Shown piece after piece: positions 55,309 through 64,000 of a stretch of 64,000 nt of DNA; the first letter of the stretch is position 1; each line of letters starts with the position of its first letter. The stretch covers positions 434,001-498,000 of the forward strand of contig NZ_LR732469.1 in the NCBI RefSeq assembly GCF_902506425.1, read 5' to 3'. The notes below the pieces were generated by a model. It saw nothing but the letters and a program-made list of their open reading frames with translations. It had not been told where the DNA came from and did no database searches. Position numbers and translations under genes: made by a program. The DNA comes from Novosphingobium sp. 9U (GTDB taxonomy: Bacteria > Pseudomonadota > Alphaproteobacteria > Sphingomonadales > Sphingomonadaceae).

Positions 55309-58110
55309 TCAGACGCGGGTGCCGCTGACTTTCGCGGTGCCGAACATGCCCATCTTGCACTTGCCTGTGATCGTATCGCCATCCAGCTGAAGATCGTACT
55401 TCAGCGTGATCTTCATCGGCTTTTCGACCGCCATGTTGAACTTGGCATTGCCGTTGTCCCAAGTGCCCCCGGCGAAATCCTGGCGGCCTTCCGGTGCTTC
55501 CAGGTAGCCCGACAGCGCCCCCTCCTCGACATCGAAGTGCGCCTTCATCGCCTGCGGACCCATCGGCGTCTTCAGCGTCATGGCCCAGTCGCCGGCAATC
55601 GTCGCTGCCTCGGCGGGCTGGACGCCGCCAGGCAGCACAACAGCATCGATCGGAGGCCGCACATCCGTACCGATCCCGGGTGCGGGTACGTCCTGCGCAG
55701 CATCGGACGCAGCGGCCGTTTCACCCAGGCGGTGCGCCCTGGTACCCGAGACATCGCGCTGCTCGATCACGTCGAGGATGCGTGCAGGCGTCAGCGGCAG
55801 CACCAGTTCTTCGATCTCACCGAACGGGCTGAGCGCATCGGCGATGGCGTTGACGAGCGTCGGCGGCCCTATGATCGCCCCGCCCTCCCCTACGCCGCGC
55901 ATGCCGCCGATGGTCATGGACGGCGTGTTAGCATGGACGTACTCGAACACCGGCACGTCGGTGATCGCGGGCAGTAGGTAGTCCTTGAACGTCGCTGCCA
56001 ATGGATTGCCGCGCGCGTCGTACGGCATGTTCTCCAGCAGGACCATGCCGATCGCCTGCGCAAGTCCGCCCGCAACCTGCCCCTCGACGACGGCCGGGTT
56101 GATCACGGTGCCGCAGTCTTCCGAGGCGATCCAGCGCAGAATCTTCACGAAGCCGGTCTCGGCATCGACTTCGACGACACAGGCATGTGCCGCACTGGTC
56201 ATCGTCATCGGCGGCGGCTGGTAGCGGAACTGCACTTCCAGGCCGGCCTCGAACTCGGGCGGCAGGCGGTGCGGCTCGCCATAAGCGATGTTCGCCAGCT
56301 CGCCGATCGGCCGCGACATCTCGGGCGCGCCGGCGACGTGCACCATGCCCTCCTCGATCGATACGCTCTCGGGCGAGGCATTGTAGAGGTGCGCCGCGAG
56401 CGTCTTGACCTTGTCTGCCAGCATCTCCGACGCGCGGATCGCCGCGCCGCCGCCGATCACGCCCTGCCGACTGCCCGCCGCGCCCGGACCGAAGCCGCCA
56501 CGGGTGTTGTCGCCTTCGTAGACGGTGACGTCCTCATAGCGCACGCCCAAACGGTCGGCGATGCACTGCGCCATCGTCGTCGCGGTGCCGTGGCCTTGCG
56601 AGTGCGTCGACATCGTCGCAGTGACCTTGCCGGTCGGCTCGATCCGCACTTGCGCCAGCTCACCCGTCATCGGCGCCATCGATCCGGCCGAGCCGGTCGG
56701 TTCGATATAGGCAGCCACACCCAGGCCGAGGTAGCGGCCCTGCTTTCGAGCCTCCGCCTGCTCGCGGCGGAACGCGGGCACGTCAAAGTGCTGCACCAGC
56801 TTGTCCAGGCACTCGCCCGGCGTGATGTCGTCGACCGGGATGCCCATGCAGGAGGTGACCGGCTGATCGCTCAGGTAGACAAGGTTGCGGCGGCGCAGCT
56901 CGATCGGATCGATGCCGATCTTGCGCGCGGCCTTGTCCAGCAACGTCTCGCGCACCAGTGACTCCATCGCCCACGGCCCGCGGTATGCCGCCAGGCCGTT
57001 GGTGTTGGTGTACCATCCGCGCGAAAGGAAGCTATAAGCCGGCATCTTGTACGCCGGCCACATGAACATGTGCACCGCGATGTTGGCGTCCGCGCCCTGC
57101 GGGTACGCGCCGTTATTGCAATCGTAGATGCTGTGTGCGCCCAGCAGCCGTCCGTCCGGATCGAACGCGACATCAAGCTTCACCTCCTGCTCACGGCATT
57201 GCGGCGAGGCGGTCAGCGCCTCGTAGCGATCCTCGGTCCACTTGAGCGGCCGCGGGAACAGGATGGCCGCGCAGATGACCGCGCACTCTTCCTTCCACGG
57301 CGTGTTCTTCAGCCCGAACGAGCCACCCACGTCCTTGGCGATCACCCGGATCGCACCTTCAGGCAGCCCGAGCGCGGTGCTGACCCAACGCGCGATATTA
57401 TGCGGGCTCTGGCAGGTGATGTAGAGCGTCAGCTCCTCCGGCCCCTCGCGCGTGGCGAGCACGGCACGGTTCTCCATCGGCGCCTGCGAGATACGCTGGT
57501 GGATCACCGTCTGGGTGATCCGATGGGTCGCGCCTTCCAGCGTAGCGGCAAGTTGCTCGGGCACCTCGTCATCGCCCATTTCGACCGAGACGTTGCTGTG
57601 GGTGTCGGGGTGGATCGGCTCGGCCGCCATGGCTTGCGCGATCGTGACGACTGGCTCCAACTCTTCGTACTCGACCGCGATCAGCGCCGCGGCGTCCTCG
57701 GCAATGGCGCGGCTCTCCGCGATCACCAGCGCGAGCGGATCGCCGACGTACTGGACGTAACTCTCGGCCAGCGGGGCGACCGGCACTTCGGAGGGCGTGA
57801 AGAAGAAGCTCATCATCGTGATGGGCTGCTTCGCCAGGTCCTTCGCGAGCATCACCGCATGGACTCCAGGCACCTCCAGCGCGGCGCTGGTGTCGATCGA
57901 GACGATGTTGCCGCGCGCCACCTGGCTGCGCGCAAAGGCGACGTGGAGCGTGCCGGGAAGGGTGACGTCGTCAGTGTACTGCCCGCGGCCGGTCAGCAGG
58001 CGCGCGTCCTCCTTGCGGGGCACGCGCTTGCCGATCCAGCGGGCAGCGCCGATGCCTCGGTCCGCGCCGCTTCGATCCGCGTTGGGTGCGATCGCGTCCG
58101 CCTCGCTCAT
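55309..58110 (-). CDS. molybdenum hydroxylase large subunit (CoxL/xanthine-dehydrogenase family) with C-terminal domain fusion
   Basis: 933 residues from the ATG at 58110, which overlaps the small-subunit stop (ATGA). The aldehyde oxidase a/b hammerhead (~15-130) is followed by the molybdopterin-binding domain (~150-770; GGSFGLKN, AYRGPWAMES, and GVGEGG with the catalytic Glu). The active loop is AYRGPW, not the AYRCSFR of true CO dehydrogenase, so CO is not a likely substrate. After an Ala/Pro-rich linker (~790-835), residues ~837-933 repeat the fold of the 99-residue protein at 18139, ending in KVSGTRV. Substrate probably an aldehyde or N-heterocycle. Confidence 0.92.
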   Translation of the reverse strand: MSEADAIAPNADRSGADRGIGAARWIGKRVPRKEDARLLTGRGQYTDDVTLPGTLHVAFARSQVARGNIVSIDTSAALEVPGVHAVMLAKDLAKQPITMMSFFFTPSEVPVAPLAESYVQYVGDPLALVIAESRAIAEDAAALIAVEYEELEPVVTIAQAMAAEPIHPDTHSNVSVEMGDDEVPEQLAATLEGATHRITQTVIHQRISQAPMENRAVLATREGPEELTLYITCQSPHNIARWVSTALGLPEGAIRVIAKDVGGSFGLKNTPWKEECAVICAAILFPRPLKWTEDRYEALTASPQCREQEVKLDVAFDPDGRLLGAHSIYDCNNGAYPQGADANIAVHMFMWPAYKMPAYSFLSRGWYTNTNGLAAYRGPWAMESLVRETLLDKAARKIGIDPIELRRRNLVYLSDQPVTSCMGIPVDDITPGECLDKLVQHFDVPAFRREQAEARKQGRYLGLGVAAYIEPTGSAGSMAPMTGELAQVRIEPTGKVTATMSTHSQGHGTATTMAQCIADRLGVRYEDVTVYEGDNTRGGFGPGAAGSRQGVIGGGAAIRASEMLADKVKTLAAHLYNASPESVSIEEGMVHVAGAPEMSRPIGELANIAYGEPHRLPPEFEAGLEVQFRYQPPPMTMTSAAHACVVEVDAETGFVKILRWIASEDCGTVINPAVVEGQVAGGLAQAIGMVLLENMPYDARGNPLAATFKDYLLPAITDVPVFEYVHANTPSMTIGGMRGVGEGGAIIGPPTLVNAIADALSPFGEIEELVLPLTPARILDVIEQRDVSGTRAHRLGETAAASDAAQDVPAPGIGTDVRPPIDAVVLPGGVQPAEAATIAGDWAMTLKTPMGPQAMKAHFDVEEGALSGYLEAPEGRQDFAGGTWDNGNAKFNMAVEKPMKITLKYDLQLDGDTITGKCKMGMFGTAKVSGTRV

Positions 58111-58583
58111 GCTGCGCCTCCGTCGACCAGGATCTTGGCGGCTTTGCGGATGCCCTGGTAGCCGGTGCAACGGCAGATGTGGCCGGACATGGCGGCGATC
58201 AGCTCGTCCTCGGTGGGCTTGCACCCCTCAGCCGTCAGCGCGGCAAAGGTCATCACCACTCCCGGCGTGCAGAAGCCACACTGCAGCCCATGCGAGTCGC
58301 GCATCGCCTGCTGGACCGGGTGGAGCGTGCCCTCCGGATCGGCGAGCCCCTCGACCGTGGTGACCTCGGCTCCATCGGCCTGCACCGCCAGCATCAGGCA
58401 TGACCGCACTGCGCGCCCGTCCACCACGACCGTGCAGGCCCCGCAGACACCGTGCTCGCAGCCCAGGTGCACGCCGGTGTAGCCCGCGTCGATGCGGAGG
58501 TAGTCGCCCAGCGACATGCGCGCCTCGACCGTGCCGGTCTGGCGGCGGCCGTTGATGGTCATCGAGATCGGATGGTCGCTCAT
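58107..58583 (-). CDS. molybdenum hydroxylase iron-sulfur subunit (CoxS-like)
   Basis: 158 residues. Plant-type 2Fe-2S motif CEHGVCGAC with a downstream Cys (RSCLML), and the second cluster motif CGFCTPG plus CRCTGY. It carries electrons from the molybdenum site to the FAD subunit. It overlaps both neighbours by 4 bp, fixing gene order M-S-L. Confidence 0.96.
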   Translation of the reverse strand: MSDHPISMTINGRRQTGTVEARMSLGDYLRIDAGYTGVHLGCEHGVCGACTVVVDGRAVRSCLMLAVQADGAEVTTVEGLADPEGTLHPVQQAMRDSHGLQCGFCTPGVVMTFAALTAEGCKPTEDELIAAMSGHICRCTGYQGIRKAAKILVDGGAA

Positions 58584-59449
58584 GCGGGTTCTCGCAAGCT
58601 GAGGGCTTCGCGGAAGGTCTTGGCGAAGATGCGCCGGCCGACGGTGCGGCGGTACTCGGCGCTGGCATGGTGGTCGTCGAAGGGGGCTGTGTCGGCGACG
58701 GCGGTCACGGCCAGCGCATCGGGATCGAGGCTGTCGAGGCTCTTGCCGATAAGCGCGCCTTCGAGCTGCGTCATGGCGATCGGGGTCGGCCCCATGCCGA
58801 ACCAGGCGAGACCGGCCCGCGCGACCTTGTCGTTTTCGATGACCGCAGCGCCGACCATGCCGACAAGCGCGAAGTCACCCGGACGCTGCGCGACTTCGCG
58901 GAACAGGACCTGGTGCCCCTCGGGCCAGTCGGGATAGACGATGCCGGTCACGAGTTCGTCGGGCTCGATCGCGGTCATGTAGGGACCGATGTAGAACTCG
59001 CGTGCGGGTACCATGCGGGTGCCGCGTACGGAGGTCAGCTCGATCGTGGCGCCCAAGGCCACGGCGGTGGCGGGCATCTCGGCCGCCGGCTCGCCGAGTG
59101 CGACGGAGCCGCCGATGGTCCCGCGGTTGCGCGTCTGGTGGTGGCCGACATGGCTGAGCGCTTTGACGAACACTGGCAAGTGCCGCGCCAGCGTCGCATC
59201 CTTGAGTGCGTCGGCCTGGCGGATCGCCGGCCCAATGCGCGTGCCGCCCTCTACCCGGGACACGCCGGCGAAGCCTTCGATCTTGTTGATGTCGACCAGA
59301 ATGAACGGCTGGCTCATCCGCAAGTTGAGCAGCGGCATCAGCGTCTGCCCGCCGGCGATCACGGTGGCGCCGCCGCCAACCTCGTCGAGGATGCGCACCG
59401 CCTCCTCGATCGTGCGCGGCGCGATATAGTCGAACGGTGCGGGCTTCAC
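58580..59449 (-). CDS. molybdenum hydroxylase FAD subunit (CoxM-like)
   Basis: 289 residues from a GTG at 59449 (FDYIAPRTIEEAV follows), overlapping the CoxG-like stop by 4 bp (GTGA). FAD-binding motifs AGGQTLMPLLNLR and TIGGSVALGEPAAEMP are present, with the CO_deh_flav_C domain at ~175-280. It accepts electrons from the iron-sulfur subunit. Confidence 0.94.
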   Translation of the reverse strand: MKPAPFDYIAPRTIEEAVRILDEVGGGATVIAGGQTLMPLLNLRMSQPFILVDINKIEGFAGVSRVEGGTRIGPAIRQADALKDATLARHLPVFVKALSHVGHHQTRNRGTIGGSVALGEPAAEMPATAVALGATIELTSVRGTRMVPAREFYIGPYMTAIEPDELVTGIVYPDWPEGHQVLFREVAQRPGDFALVGMVGAAVIENDKVARAGLAWFGMGPTPIAMTQLEGALIGKSLDSLDPDALAVTAVADTAPFDDHHASAEYRRTVGRRIFAKTFREALSLREPA

Positions 59450-60189
59450 TTGCCGCCTCCGCGTCGACCGGCCTCGTACGCGACCGCAGCGACGATGATG
59501 AGAGTGAAACCTACGATCAGCAAGGCAAGGCCGTTGTAGTTCCGGCCCAGCATGAAGCCGGTGAACAATGTGACGATCAGCGCGATCACCCAGCCCCAGA
59601 GCGGTGCGGGAGCCGAAGCATGCGCCGGTGCCAACGGATATGTCGGCGCGGCAGGCGCGACTGGCGGCACCACGTTCGGCTGCGGAGCAGGCGTGGCAGC
59701 CGCGCCTTGCGGCTGCGCAGGGCCGGCCGGCGTAGCCTGCGCCTCTCCGCCCCCGACGACTTCGCCGAAGTTGGAAAAGAACTTGCCCGCCAGGTTCTTG
59801 GCCGTCGCGTCGATAATCGGACCACCCAGTTGCGCCATGCGTCCGCCAACTTCCGCATCGACATCGTAGGAGACCAGCGTGCCCCCGCCCGCCGCGTCCG
59901 ACAGGCGGACCTTCGCGCCCCCCTTGGCCGAACCGGCGATGCCGCCGTTGCCCGAGCCGGTGATGGTGTAGCCGTTCGGCGCATCGAGGTCCGACAGCTC
60001 GACATTGCCTTTGAAACGGGCGCCGATCGGACCGATCTTCACTTCGGCGACGGCGACGAAGCGGTTCTCGCCATCGCGCTCCAGACTCTGGCAACCGGGG
60101 ATGCACTGCGCCAGGACCTCCGGATCGTTGAGCGCCTCCCAGACTTCGCGGCGACCCGCGGCTATCGGCTGCTCACCCGTCATGCGCAT
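59446..60189 (-). CDS. CoxG-like SRPBCC protein with C-terminal membrane anchor
   Basis: 247 residues from the ATG at 60189, with GAGGGAG 8 nt upstream. The SRPBCC domain (~1-140) has EVWEALNDPEVLAQCIPGCQ, typical of CoxG. A Pro/Ala-rich linker (~155-195) leads to two hydrophobic segments (~198-215 and ~222-240) and a basic end (RRGGGK). CoxG-like proteins tether or present the enzyme to the membrane; the anchor here fits that. First gene of the operon. Confidence 0.9.
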   Translation of the reverse strand: MRMTGEQPIAAGRREVWEALNDPEVLAQCIPGCQSLERDGENRFVAVAEVKIGPIGARFKGNVELSDLDAPNGYTITGSGNGGIAGSAKGGAKVRLSDAAGGGTLVSYDVDAEVGGRMAQLGGPIIDATAKNLAGKFFSNFGEVVGGGEAQATPAGPAQPQGAAATPAPQPNVVPPVAPAAPTYPLAPAHASAPAPLWGWVIALIVTLFTGFMLGRNYNGLALLIVGFTLIIVAAVAYEAGRRGGGK

Positions 60190-60478
60190 TGGCAACTCTC
60201 CCTCGCCTTTTGACCCGGCAAGCACATGGCAGCCGAACGACTAGCGATACACAGTGGCTCATTCAATTGCCCGTACGGCAGGGTAATGCAAGCGCATAGC
60301 GCGGCGCGGCCATGGCCAAGCGGCTGCAGACGGCCTGACAGCTGCCATATCGCGGCGGCGAACCGACACGCTGCCGGCAACCCTGCCGGATGCTTGCAGC
60401 GATAGGGAACTCTTGCCCCCATGGCGAGCGTACCGCTAGTGAGGCCTGCGGGTCGCATCGGCCGCGCACAGGGGGTTC
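60190..60478. other. non-coding divergent spacer
   Basis: 289 bp between the molybdenum hydroxylase operon and mtgA. I see no gene, repeat or clear promoter in it, though both transcripts must start here. Confidence 0.5.
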
Positions 60479-61147
60479 ATGCTGCGTCTCGCCGCCAAGA
60501 TTGTGTTCTGGTTCGTGGCCGTCAGCCTGGGCCTGACCGTGCTGTTCCGCTTCGTCCCTCCCCCGGTCACCGTGACGATGCTGGTAGACGCGAACGGCAT
60601 CACCAAGGATTGGACCCCGCTCAGCCGGATAGACCGCAACATGGTCGCCGCAGCCATCGCCGCGGAAGATGGCAAGTTCTGCAGCCACAACGGTTTCGAT
60701 ACGATCGCGATCGAGCAGGCGATGGAGCGCAACATGCGTGGCGACCGCATCCGCGGCGGCTCCACCATCAGCCAGCAAACCGCCAAGAACGTCTTCCTAT
60801 GGCAGGGCGAAGGCTGGACCCGGTACTTGCGCAAGGGCCTGGAGGTCTGGTTCACCTTCCTGATCGAGAGCTTGTGGGACAAGCGTCGGATCATGGAGAT
60901 GTACCTTAACGTCGCCGAGACCGGTATCGGCACGTACGGAGTCGAAGCTGGTTCTCAGCGGTACTTCGGCACCTCGTCGGCACACCTCACTCCGGCGCAG
61001 GCCGCGCGAATGGCCGCGGCCCTGCCCAGCCCCAAGAAGCGCAGCGTGACGAACCCGCGTGGGTTCACGCGCCGCTACGGCAACTCCATCGCTGCGCGCA
61101 TCGGCGTGGTGAAGCGCGGTGGGCTGGACGCCTGCGTCTACGACTGA
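60479..61147 (+). CDS. mtgA: monofunctional peptidoglycan glycosyltransferase
   Basis: 222 residues. One N-terminal membrane helix (~8-28). GT51 domain with the catalytic Glu E63 in AAEDGKFCSHNGF, RGGSTISQQTAKNVFLW and EMYLNVAETG. It polymerises lipid II into glycan strands without transpeptidation. Alone, convergent with the next gene. Confidence 0.96.
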   Translation: MLRLAAKIVFWFVAVSLGLTVLFRFVPPPVTVTMLVDANGITKDWTPLSRIDRNMVAAAIAAEDGKFCSHNGFDTIAIEQAMERNMRGDRIRGGSTISQQTAKNVFLWQGEGWTRYLRKGLEVWFTFLIESLWDKRRIMEMYLNVAETGIGTYGVEAGSQRYFGTSSAHLTPAQAARMAAALPSPKKRSVTNPRGFTRRYGNSIAARIGVVKRGGLDACVYD

Positions 61148-61150
61148 GGC

Positions 61151-61759
61151 TCAGACCGCGGTCAGCCCGCGATTGTGCGCCGTCAACGAGATGCGCAGGG
61201 CGTTCTGGACGAAGGCCGTGGTGTGATAATGGCCGACGATCATCGGCAACTCGAGCAGTTGCCGCTCGTCGAGGAACACCGCAAGCGCGCTCCAGGTGTC
61301 CTCGCCGATCATCGCATCGGCATGCAGTTCTTCCGCGGCACGCAGGATCGCTTCATCTTCGGCATTCCAACCAGGGGCGTTCGAACCGAGCGTGATCCGC
61401 TCCACATCCGTGGCGTCGATGCCGAGCGATCGTGCGGAGATCACGTGCTCGCCCCATTGGTACGGCGCACCGCATAGCCAGCCGGTGCGCAGGATCAACA
61501 GCTCGCGCCATCGCGCCGGCAGTGCGCTTGCTGCCGTAATGGCGACGCCCAGGTCCATGTAGGAGGCGAAGAACTCCGGGCTGTGCGCCAGCACCGCGTA
61601 GAAGGGGTCGAGCGGCAAGCCCTCGGGATAATCGTAGATCAGCCGCAGCCGCTCGATCGCCGCATGATGGCGCGCGTCGAGCTGGTCTGCCGGGAGAGCG
61701 GAGAGCCGACAACCGGCCGTGATCTGCGCCATGCGCTCGCCGAGATCGCGCTGCTTCAT
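61151..61759 (-). CDS. carboxymuconolactone decarboxylase-like protein
   Basis: 202 residues from the ATG at 61759, with GGGGAGGGG six nt upstream (GTG at 61786 possible). The all-helical CMD/AhpD-like fold is indicated by ARWRELLILRTGWLCGAPYQWGEHVISARSLGI. Only one Cys is present in this segment, so AhpD-type CxxC peroxidase activity is unlikely. It may act as a decarboxylase/lactonase-like enzyme; the substrate is unknown. Confidence 0.88.
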   Translation of the reverse strand: MKQRDLGERMAQITAGCRLSALPADQLDARHHAAIERLRLIYDYPEGLPLDPFYAVLAHSPEFFASYMDLGVAITAASALPARWRELLILRTGWLCGAPYQWGEHVISARSLGIDATDVERITLGSNAPGWNAEDEAILRAAEELHADAMIGEDTWSALAVFLDERQLLELPMIVGHYHTTAFVQNALRISLTAHNRGLTAV

Positions 61760-61879
61760 CGCCCCTCCCCAAGCGCCACCGGGCACCCACTTCCAGGCGA
61801 GAAGCTATGCGCTTCGCCGATTGCTTAGCAAGCGGGCCGGGCGTTGCAGGGCGAGATCCCGCAGGCACGATCTCCAACG

Positions 61880-61910
61880 AAAAAGGGAGGAGGCACGGTG
61901 CCTCCTCCCT
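61880..61910 (-). terminator. intrinsic terminator after the right-end TonB receptor
   Basis: A GC-rich stem GGGAGGAGG/CCTCCTCCC (61885-61893 with 61901-61909, extendable inward) followed on the minus strand by TTTTTCGTTGG. It lies 26 bp after the receptor stop. Confidence 0.85.
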
Positions 61911-61935
61911 CGTTCGTGGTGCGTGTTCCGAAATA

Positions 61936-64000
61936 TCAGAAGCTGAAGCGAGCGCCCACGCGGATGGTGTAGAGCGACTGCGGTGCGTAGATCGTGTCGC
62001 TCGGCGTCGCGGTGGGCAGCGAGTAGCGATACTGCGCGCAGGCCTGGCCCGTGTTCGCCGCGACCGGGCCAGCCTGGCCGGTCGGCGTCGCCGCGGTGAG
62101 GCACGACACGCGCGCCGCAACTGCGGTGTACGAGAACTGGTACTCGCGGATCTGACCCCACTTCTTGTTCAGGAAGTTGGTGAAGTTCTCGATATCGCCG
62201 AACAGCTGGATGCGCGACTTCGACCAGCCCGGAACCGGGATTTCCTGAGCGACGTGCAGATCAATGCGGGTGAACCACTTCGAGTTGAACGCGTTACGCG
62301 GAGCGATGCTGCCGCGGTACTTGCCCAGGCCCGACGAGTTGAAGAACGCGTCGAGCGTGTTCTGTGTCGCCACCGAGTCGTACGACACCTTCGGATCGTT
62401 GATGCCGGTCGGCACGTACATCAGGTAGCGGCTGAGCGAACCGGTGGTCCCGAAGATCGGGCTGCGGCCGCTGCCCACGTCCTGGAACGTGTAGCTGAAC
62501 GGGCGGCCGATACGGGTTTCGCCGAAGAGCGCGAAGGTCGTCTTGTAGTCGCCGAAGAACGCGTGATCGAAGGTCAGGTCGTACTTGAAGTTGTGCTTAA
62601 CCTCGTCGTTCGAGATGCCGTAGGCGGCACCGTTGGCGTCGAGGAAGGCACCGTTGGCGTAGTTGGAACCGGCGGTCGACGAGGTGGCCGGAGCCTGGTC
62701 CTTGACGTCCTGGTAGGTGTAGCTGGCGCCGATGTTCAGGCCGAAATCGAAGTCCTTGCGAATGCGGGCGACGGCGATGTAGCTGCGGCCCTTCTTCGTG
62801 TTGGTCAGGATGATGTCGTTGAACGTGTCGGCGAAGGTCGTCAGCGAGGTGTAGCGCACGCGGCCGTCAGGCGTGGTCAGCGCGGTCGGCACCGAACGGG
62901 CGTCGGTGAAGAACACCTGGTTGCGCACGTCGGAGTAGAGGAAGTCGGCGCCAAAGGTCCAGCCACGGCCGAAAGCGCTTTCGCTGAAGGTCGGGGTCCA
63001 GTCCGCCGACAAGGTGGCGCGCCACTGCGACGGAACCTTGAACTTCGGGTCGGTGGCGTTGGTCGCGGCGGCCGAGACACCGCTGACGAGCTGCGCGTTC
63101 GCCGCCGCCGGAATGGTGTTGCCGTTGACGTTGGTCAGCACGGCCGCGCCGGTCGCCTGATCCGACCCCGCATAGGTGCCGTTGTTGAGCTGGCGGATGT
63201 CGACCAGGTTCGACAGGATGCCCGTGTTCGAGAAGCTGTTCGACAGGTAGACGTCGGGCGTGCCGCCGCCGACGATGCCGAGGCTACCGCGCACGTTGAT
63301 CGAACGGCTCGGCGTGAACTCGAAGCCGAAGCGCGGCTGGAACAGGCCACGCCCCGAGAGGAACGCGGTGTTGGCATAGCCATAGCGCGACACGAACGCG
63401 GGGTTCAGCGCCGGGCGGCTGTCGCTGCCATAGACATCGTAACGCGCGCCATAGCTGATCGACAGCATGTCGTTGATGCGCCAGTCGTCCTGCACGCCGA
63501 AGGTGTAGCTCATGTAGTTGAACACACCCGAGGCATCGTCCGGGTTCAGCGAGGGAACCGCGTTGATGTAGCCGAAGCGCTGCGCGTTGCCCGCCTGGAA
63601 GTCGGCGATCGAGTCGAAGTAGTAGGCGCCGGTGGTGCCGGCCGCCGGGCTCGACGAGCTCAGGAACGCGTTGAAGACGTCGACGTGCTGGATCTCGGTG
63701 AACACGCGCAGATCGTGATCGTTCATCGTCAGGCGTGCCTGGGCAATGCCGCCCCAGGTCTGCGTGTTGAGCGCGTTGGTCTGGCGCGACACGTCAGGAC
63801 CGAACGAGACGATAGCCGAGCCCGGGGCGCAAGCCAGCGAAGCGCCGGCACCAGCGGCACCCGGGTTGGTGCGGTCGGACGTAGGAGCCGTACACACGCG
63901 CATCTGCGCGAAACCGCGACCCATCAGCGGGTCCTGGATGCGCTTGTAGTCCTTGTAGAAGCCGCGGACTTCGGTGGAGAAGTTGTCCGACCATTGCGAG
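61936..64000 (-). CDS. TonB-dependent receptor, Oar-like (5' end outside window)
   Basis: 688 residues visible; the frame stays open to the right window edge (residues FSTEVRGFYKDYKR lie upstream of the first internal Met). It is the barrel part only: many amphipathic strands with aromatic girdles, for example FGVQDDWRINDMLSISYGARYDVYG, FEFTPSRSINVRGSLG and the C-terminal strand YTIRVGARFSF. The strand pattern and length resemble the Oar/CarboxypepD-regulated receptors. The plug, TonB box and signal peptide are outside the window. Ligand unknown. Confidence 0.88.
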   Translation of the reverse strand, partial: SQWSDNFSTEVRGFYKDYKRIQDPLMGRGFAQMRVCTAPTSDRTNPGAAGAGASLACAPGSAIVSFGPDVSRQTNALNTQTWGGIAQARLTMNDHDLRVFTEIQHVDVFNAFLSSSSPAAGTTGAYYFDSIADFQAGNAQRFGYINAVPSLNPDDASGVFNYMSYTFGVQDDWRINDMLSISYGARYDVYGSDSRPALNPAFVSRYGYANTAFLSGRGLFQPRFGFEFTPSRSINVRGSLGIVGGGTPDVYLSNSFSNTGILSNLVDIRQLNNGTYAGSDQATGAAVLTNVNGNTIPAAANAQLVSGVSAAATNATDPKFKVPSQWRATLSADWTPTFSESAFGRGWTFGADFLYSDVRNQVFFTDARSVPTALTTPDGRVRYTSLTTFADTFNDIILTNTKKGRSYIAVARIRKDFDFGLNIGASYTYQDVKDQAPATSSTAGSNYANGAFLDANGAAYGISNDEVKHNFKYDLTFDHAFFGDYKTTFALFGETRIGRPFSYTFQDVGSGRSPIFGTTGSLSRYLMYVPTGINDPKVSYDSVATQNTLDAFFNSSGLGKYRGSIAPRNAFNSKWFTRIDLHVAQEIPVPGWSKSRIQLFGDIENFTNFLNKKWGQIREYQFSYTAVAARVSCLTAATPTGQAGPVAANTGQACAQYRYSLPTATPSDTIYAPQSLYTIRVGARFSF

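Noticed and set aside
55500..58160. Open frames on the plus strand across the molybdenum hydroxylase genes
   Set aside because: Arg/Ala/Gly-rich shadow translation without start signals; the minus-strand genes have intact motifs and overlaps.
55309..58583. True carbon monoxide dehydrogenase
   Set aside because: The large subunit has AYRGPW instead of the AYRCSFR loop that carries the CO-dehydrogenase cysteine.

Overview
The window is GC-rich, densely coded chromosomal DNA from an alphaproteobacterium, most likely a sphingomonad (Sphingomonadales, Novosphingobium/Sphingomonas-like). The reasons are the ChpT phosphotransferase, an ATP12-type F1 assembly chaperone, an alphaproteobacterial-style mla cluster, large TonB-dependent receptors, a TorF-type porin, and frequent ATGA/GTGA gene overlaps. 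I see no prophage, IS element, CRISPR array, tRNA or rRNA. Genus and species are inferred.

Layout. (1) 1-9518 is the most unusual part. It holds two sulfotransferase-like proteins, two TPR/aspartyl-asparaginyl beta-hydroxylase proteins, a Sel1/prolyl-4-hydroxylase-like 2OG-Fe(II) oxygenase, a small secreted four-cysteine protein and a 1044-residue TonB-dependent receptor. Together they look like a protein or peptide hydroxylation and sulfation locus. (2) 9534-18438 carries clpB, a two-gene osmoprotectant-type ABC transporter whose binding protein and permease are fused, an NTF2-like protein, a lipoprotein M16 peptidase, and a 99-residue domain protein. (3) 18630-28684 is largely housekeeping: rpsU, an FKBP isomerase, gatC-gatA, an acyltransferase, then a tightly packed series gatB-crcB-RluA-HAD-small membrane protein-ATP12, followed by an NTF2-like and a DUF6157 protein. 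(4) 28831-32492 (minus) is the mla phospholipid-transport operon. (5) 32639-37692 carries valS, queE and a MATE transporter. (6) 37727-43841 (minus) carries a HerA-like ATPase, the TIGR02186/TauE pair, and an NfrA/NfrB-like surface polysaccharide pair. (7) 43979-49550 carries nhaA, a glyoxalase, a TorF-like porin, a phosphoesterase, a diguanylate cyclase and a small secreted protein. (8) 49563-54665 carries rnpB, an amidase, chpT, a JAMM peptidase, rluD, rpoH and a glutathione S-transferase. (9) 54792-61759 carries a low-complexity secreted protein, a CoxGMSL-type molybdenum hydroxylase operon, mtgA and a carboxymuconolactone-decarboxylase-like protein. (10) The window ends inside a second TonB-dependent receptor.

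Two observations stand out. The first is the hydroxylase/sulfotransferase/receptor locus at the left end. The second is that the large molybdenum-hydroxylase subunit (55309-58110) carries a C-terminal domain that also exists as a free-standing protein 37 kb away (18139-18438). Smaller items are palindromic dispersed repeats, a putative rnpB promoter inside the end of the upstream amidase gene, and a possibly leaderless hydroxylase transcript. Starts were chosen by ribosome-binding sites, overlaps and family conservation, and several are alternative starts (GTG).
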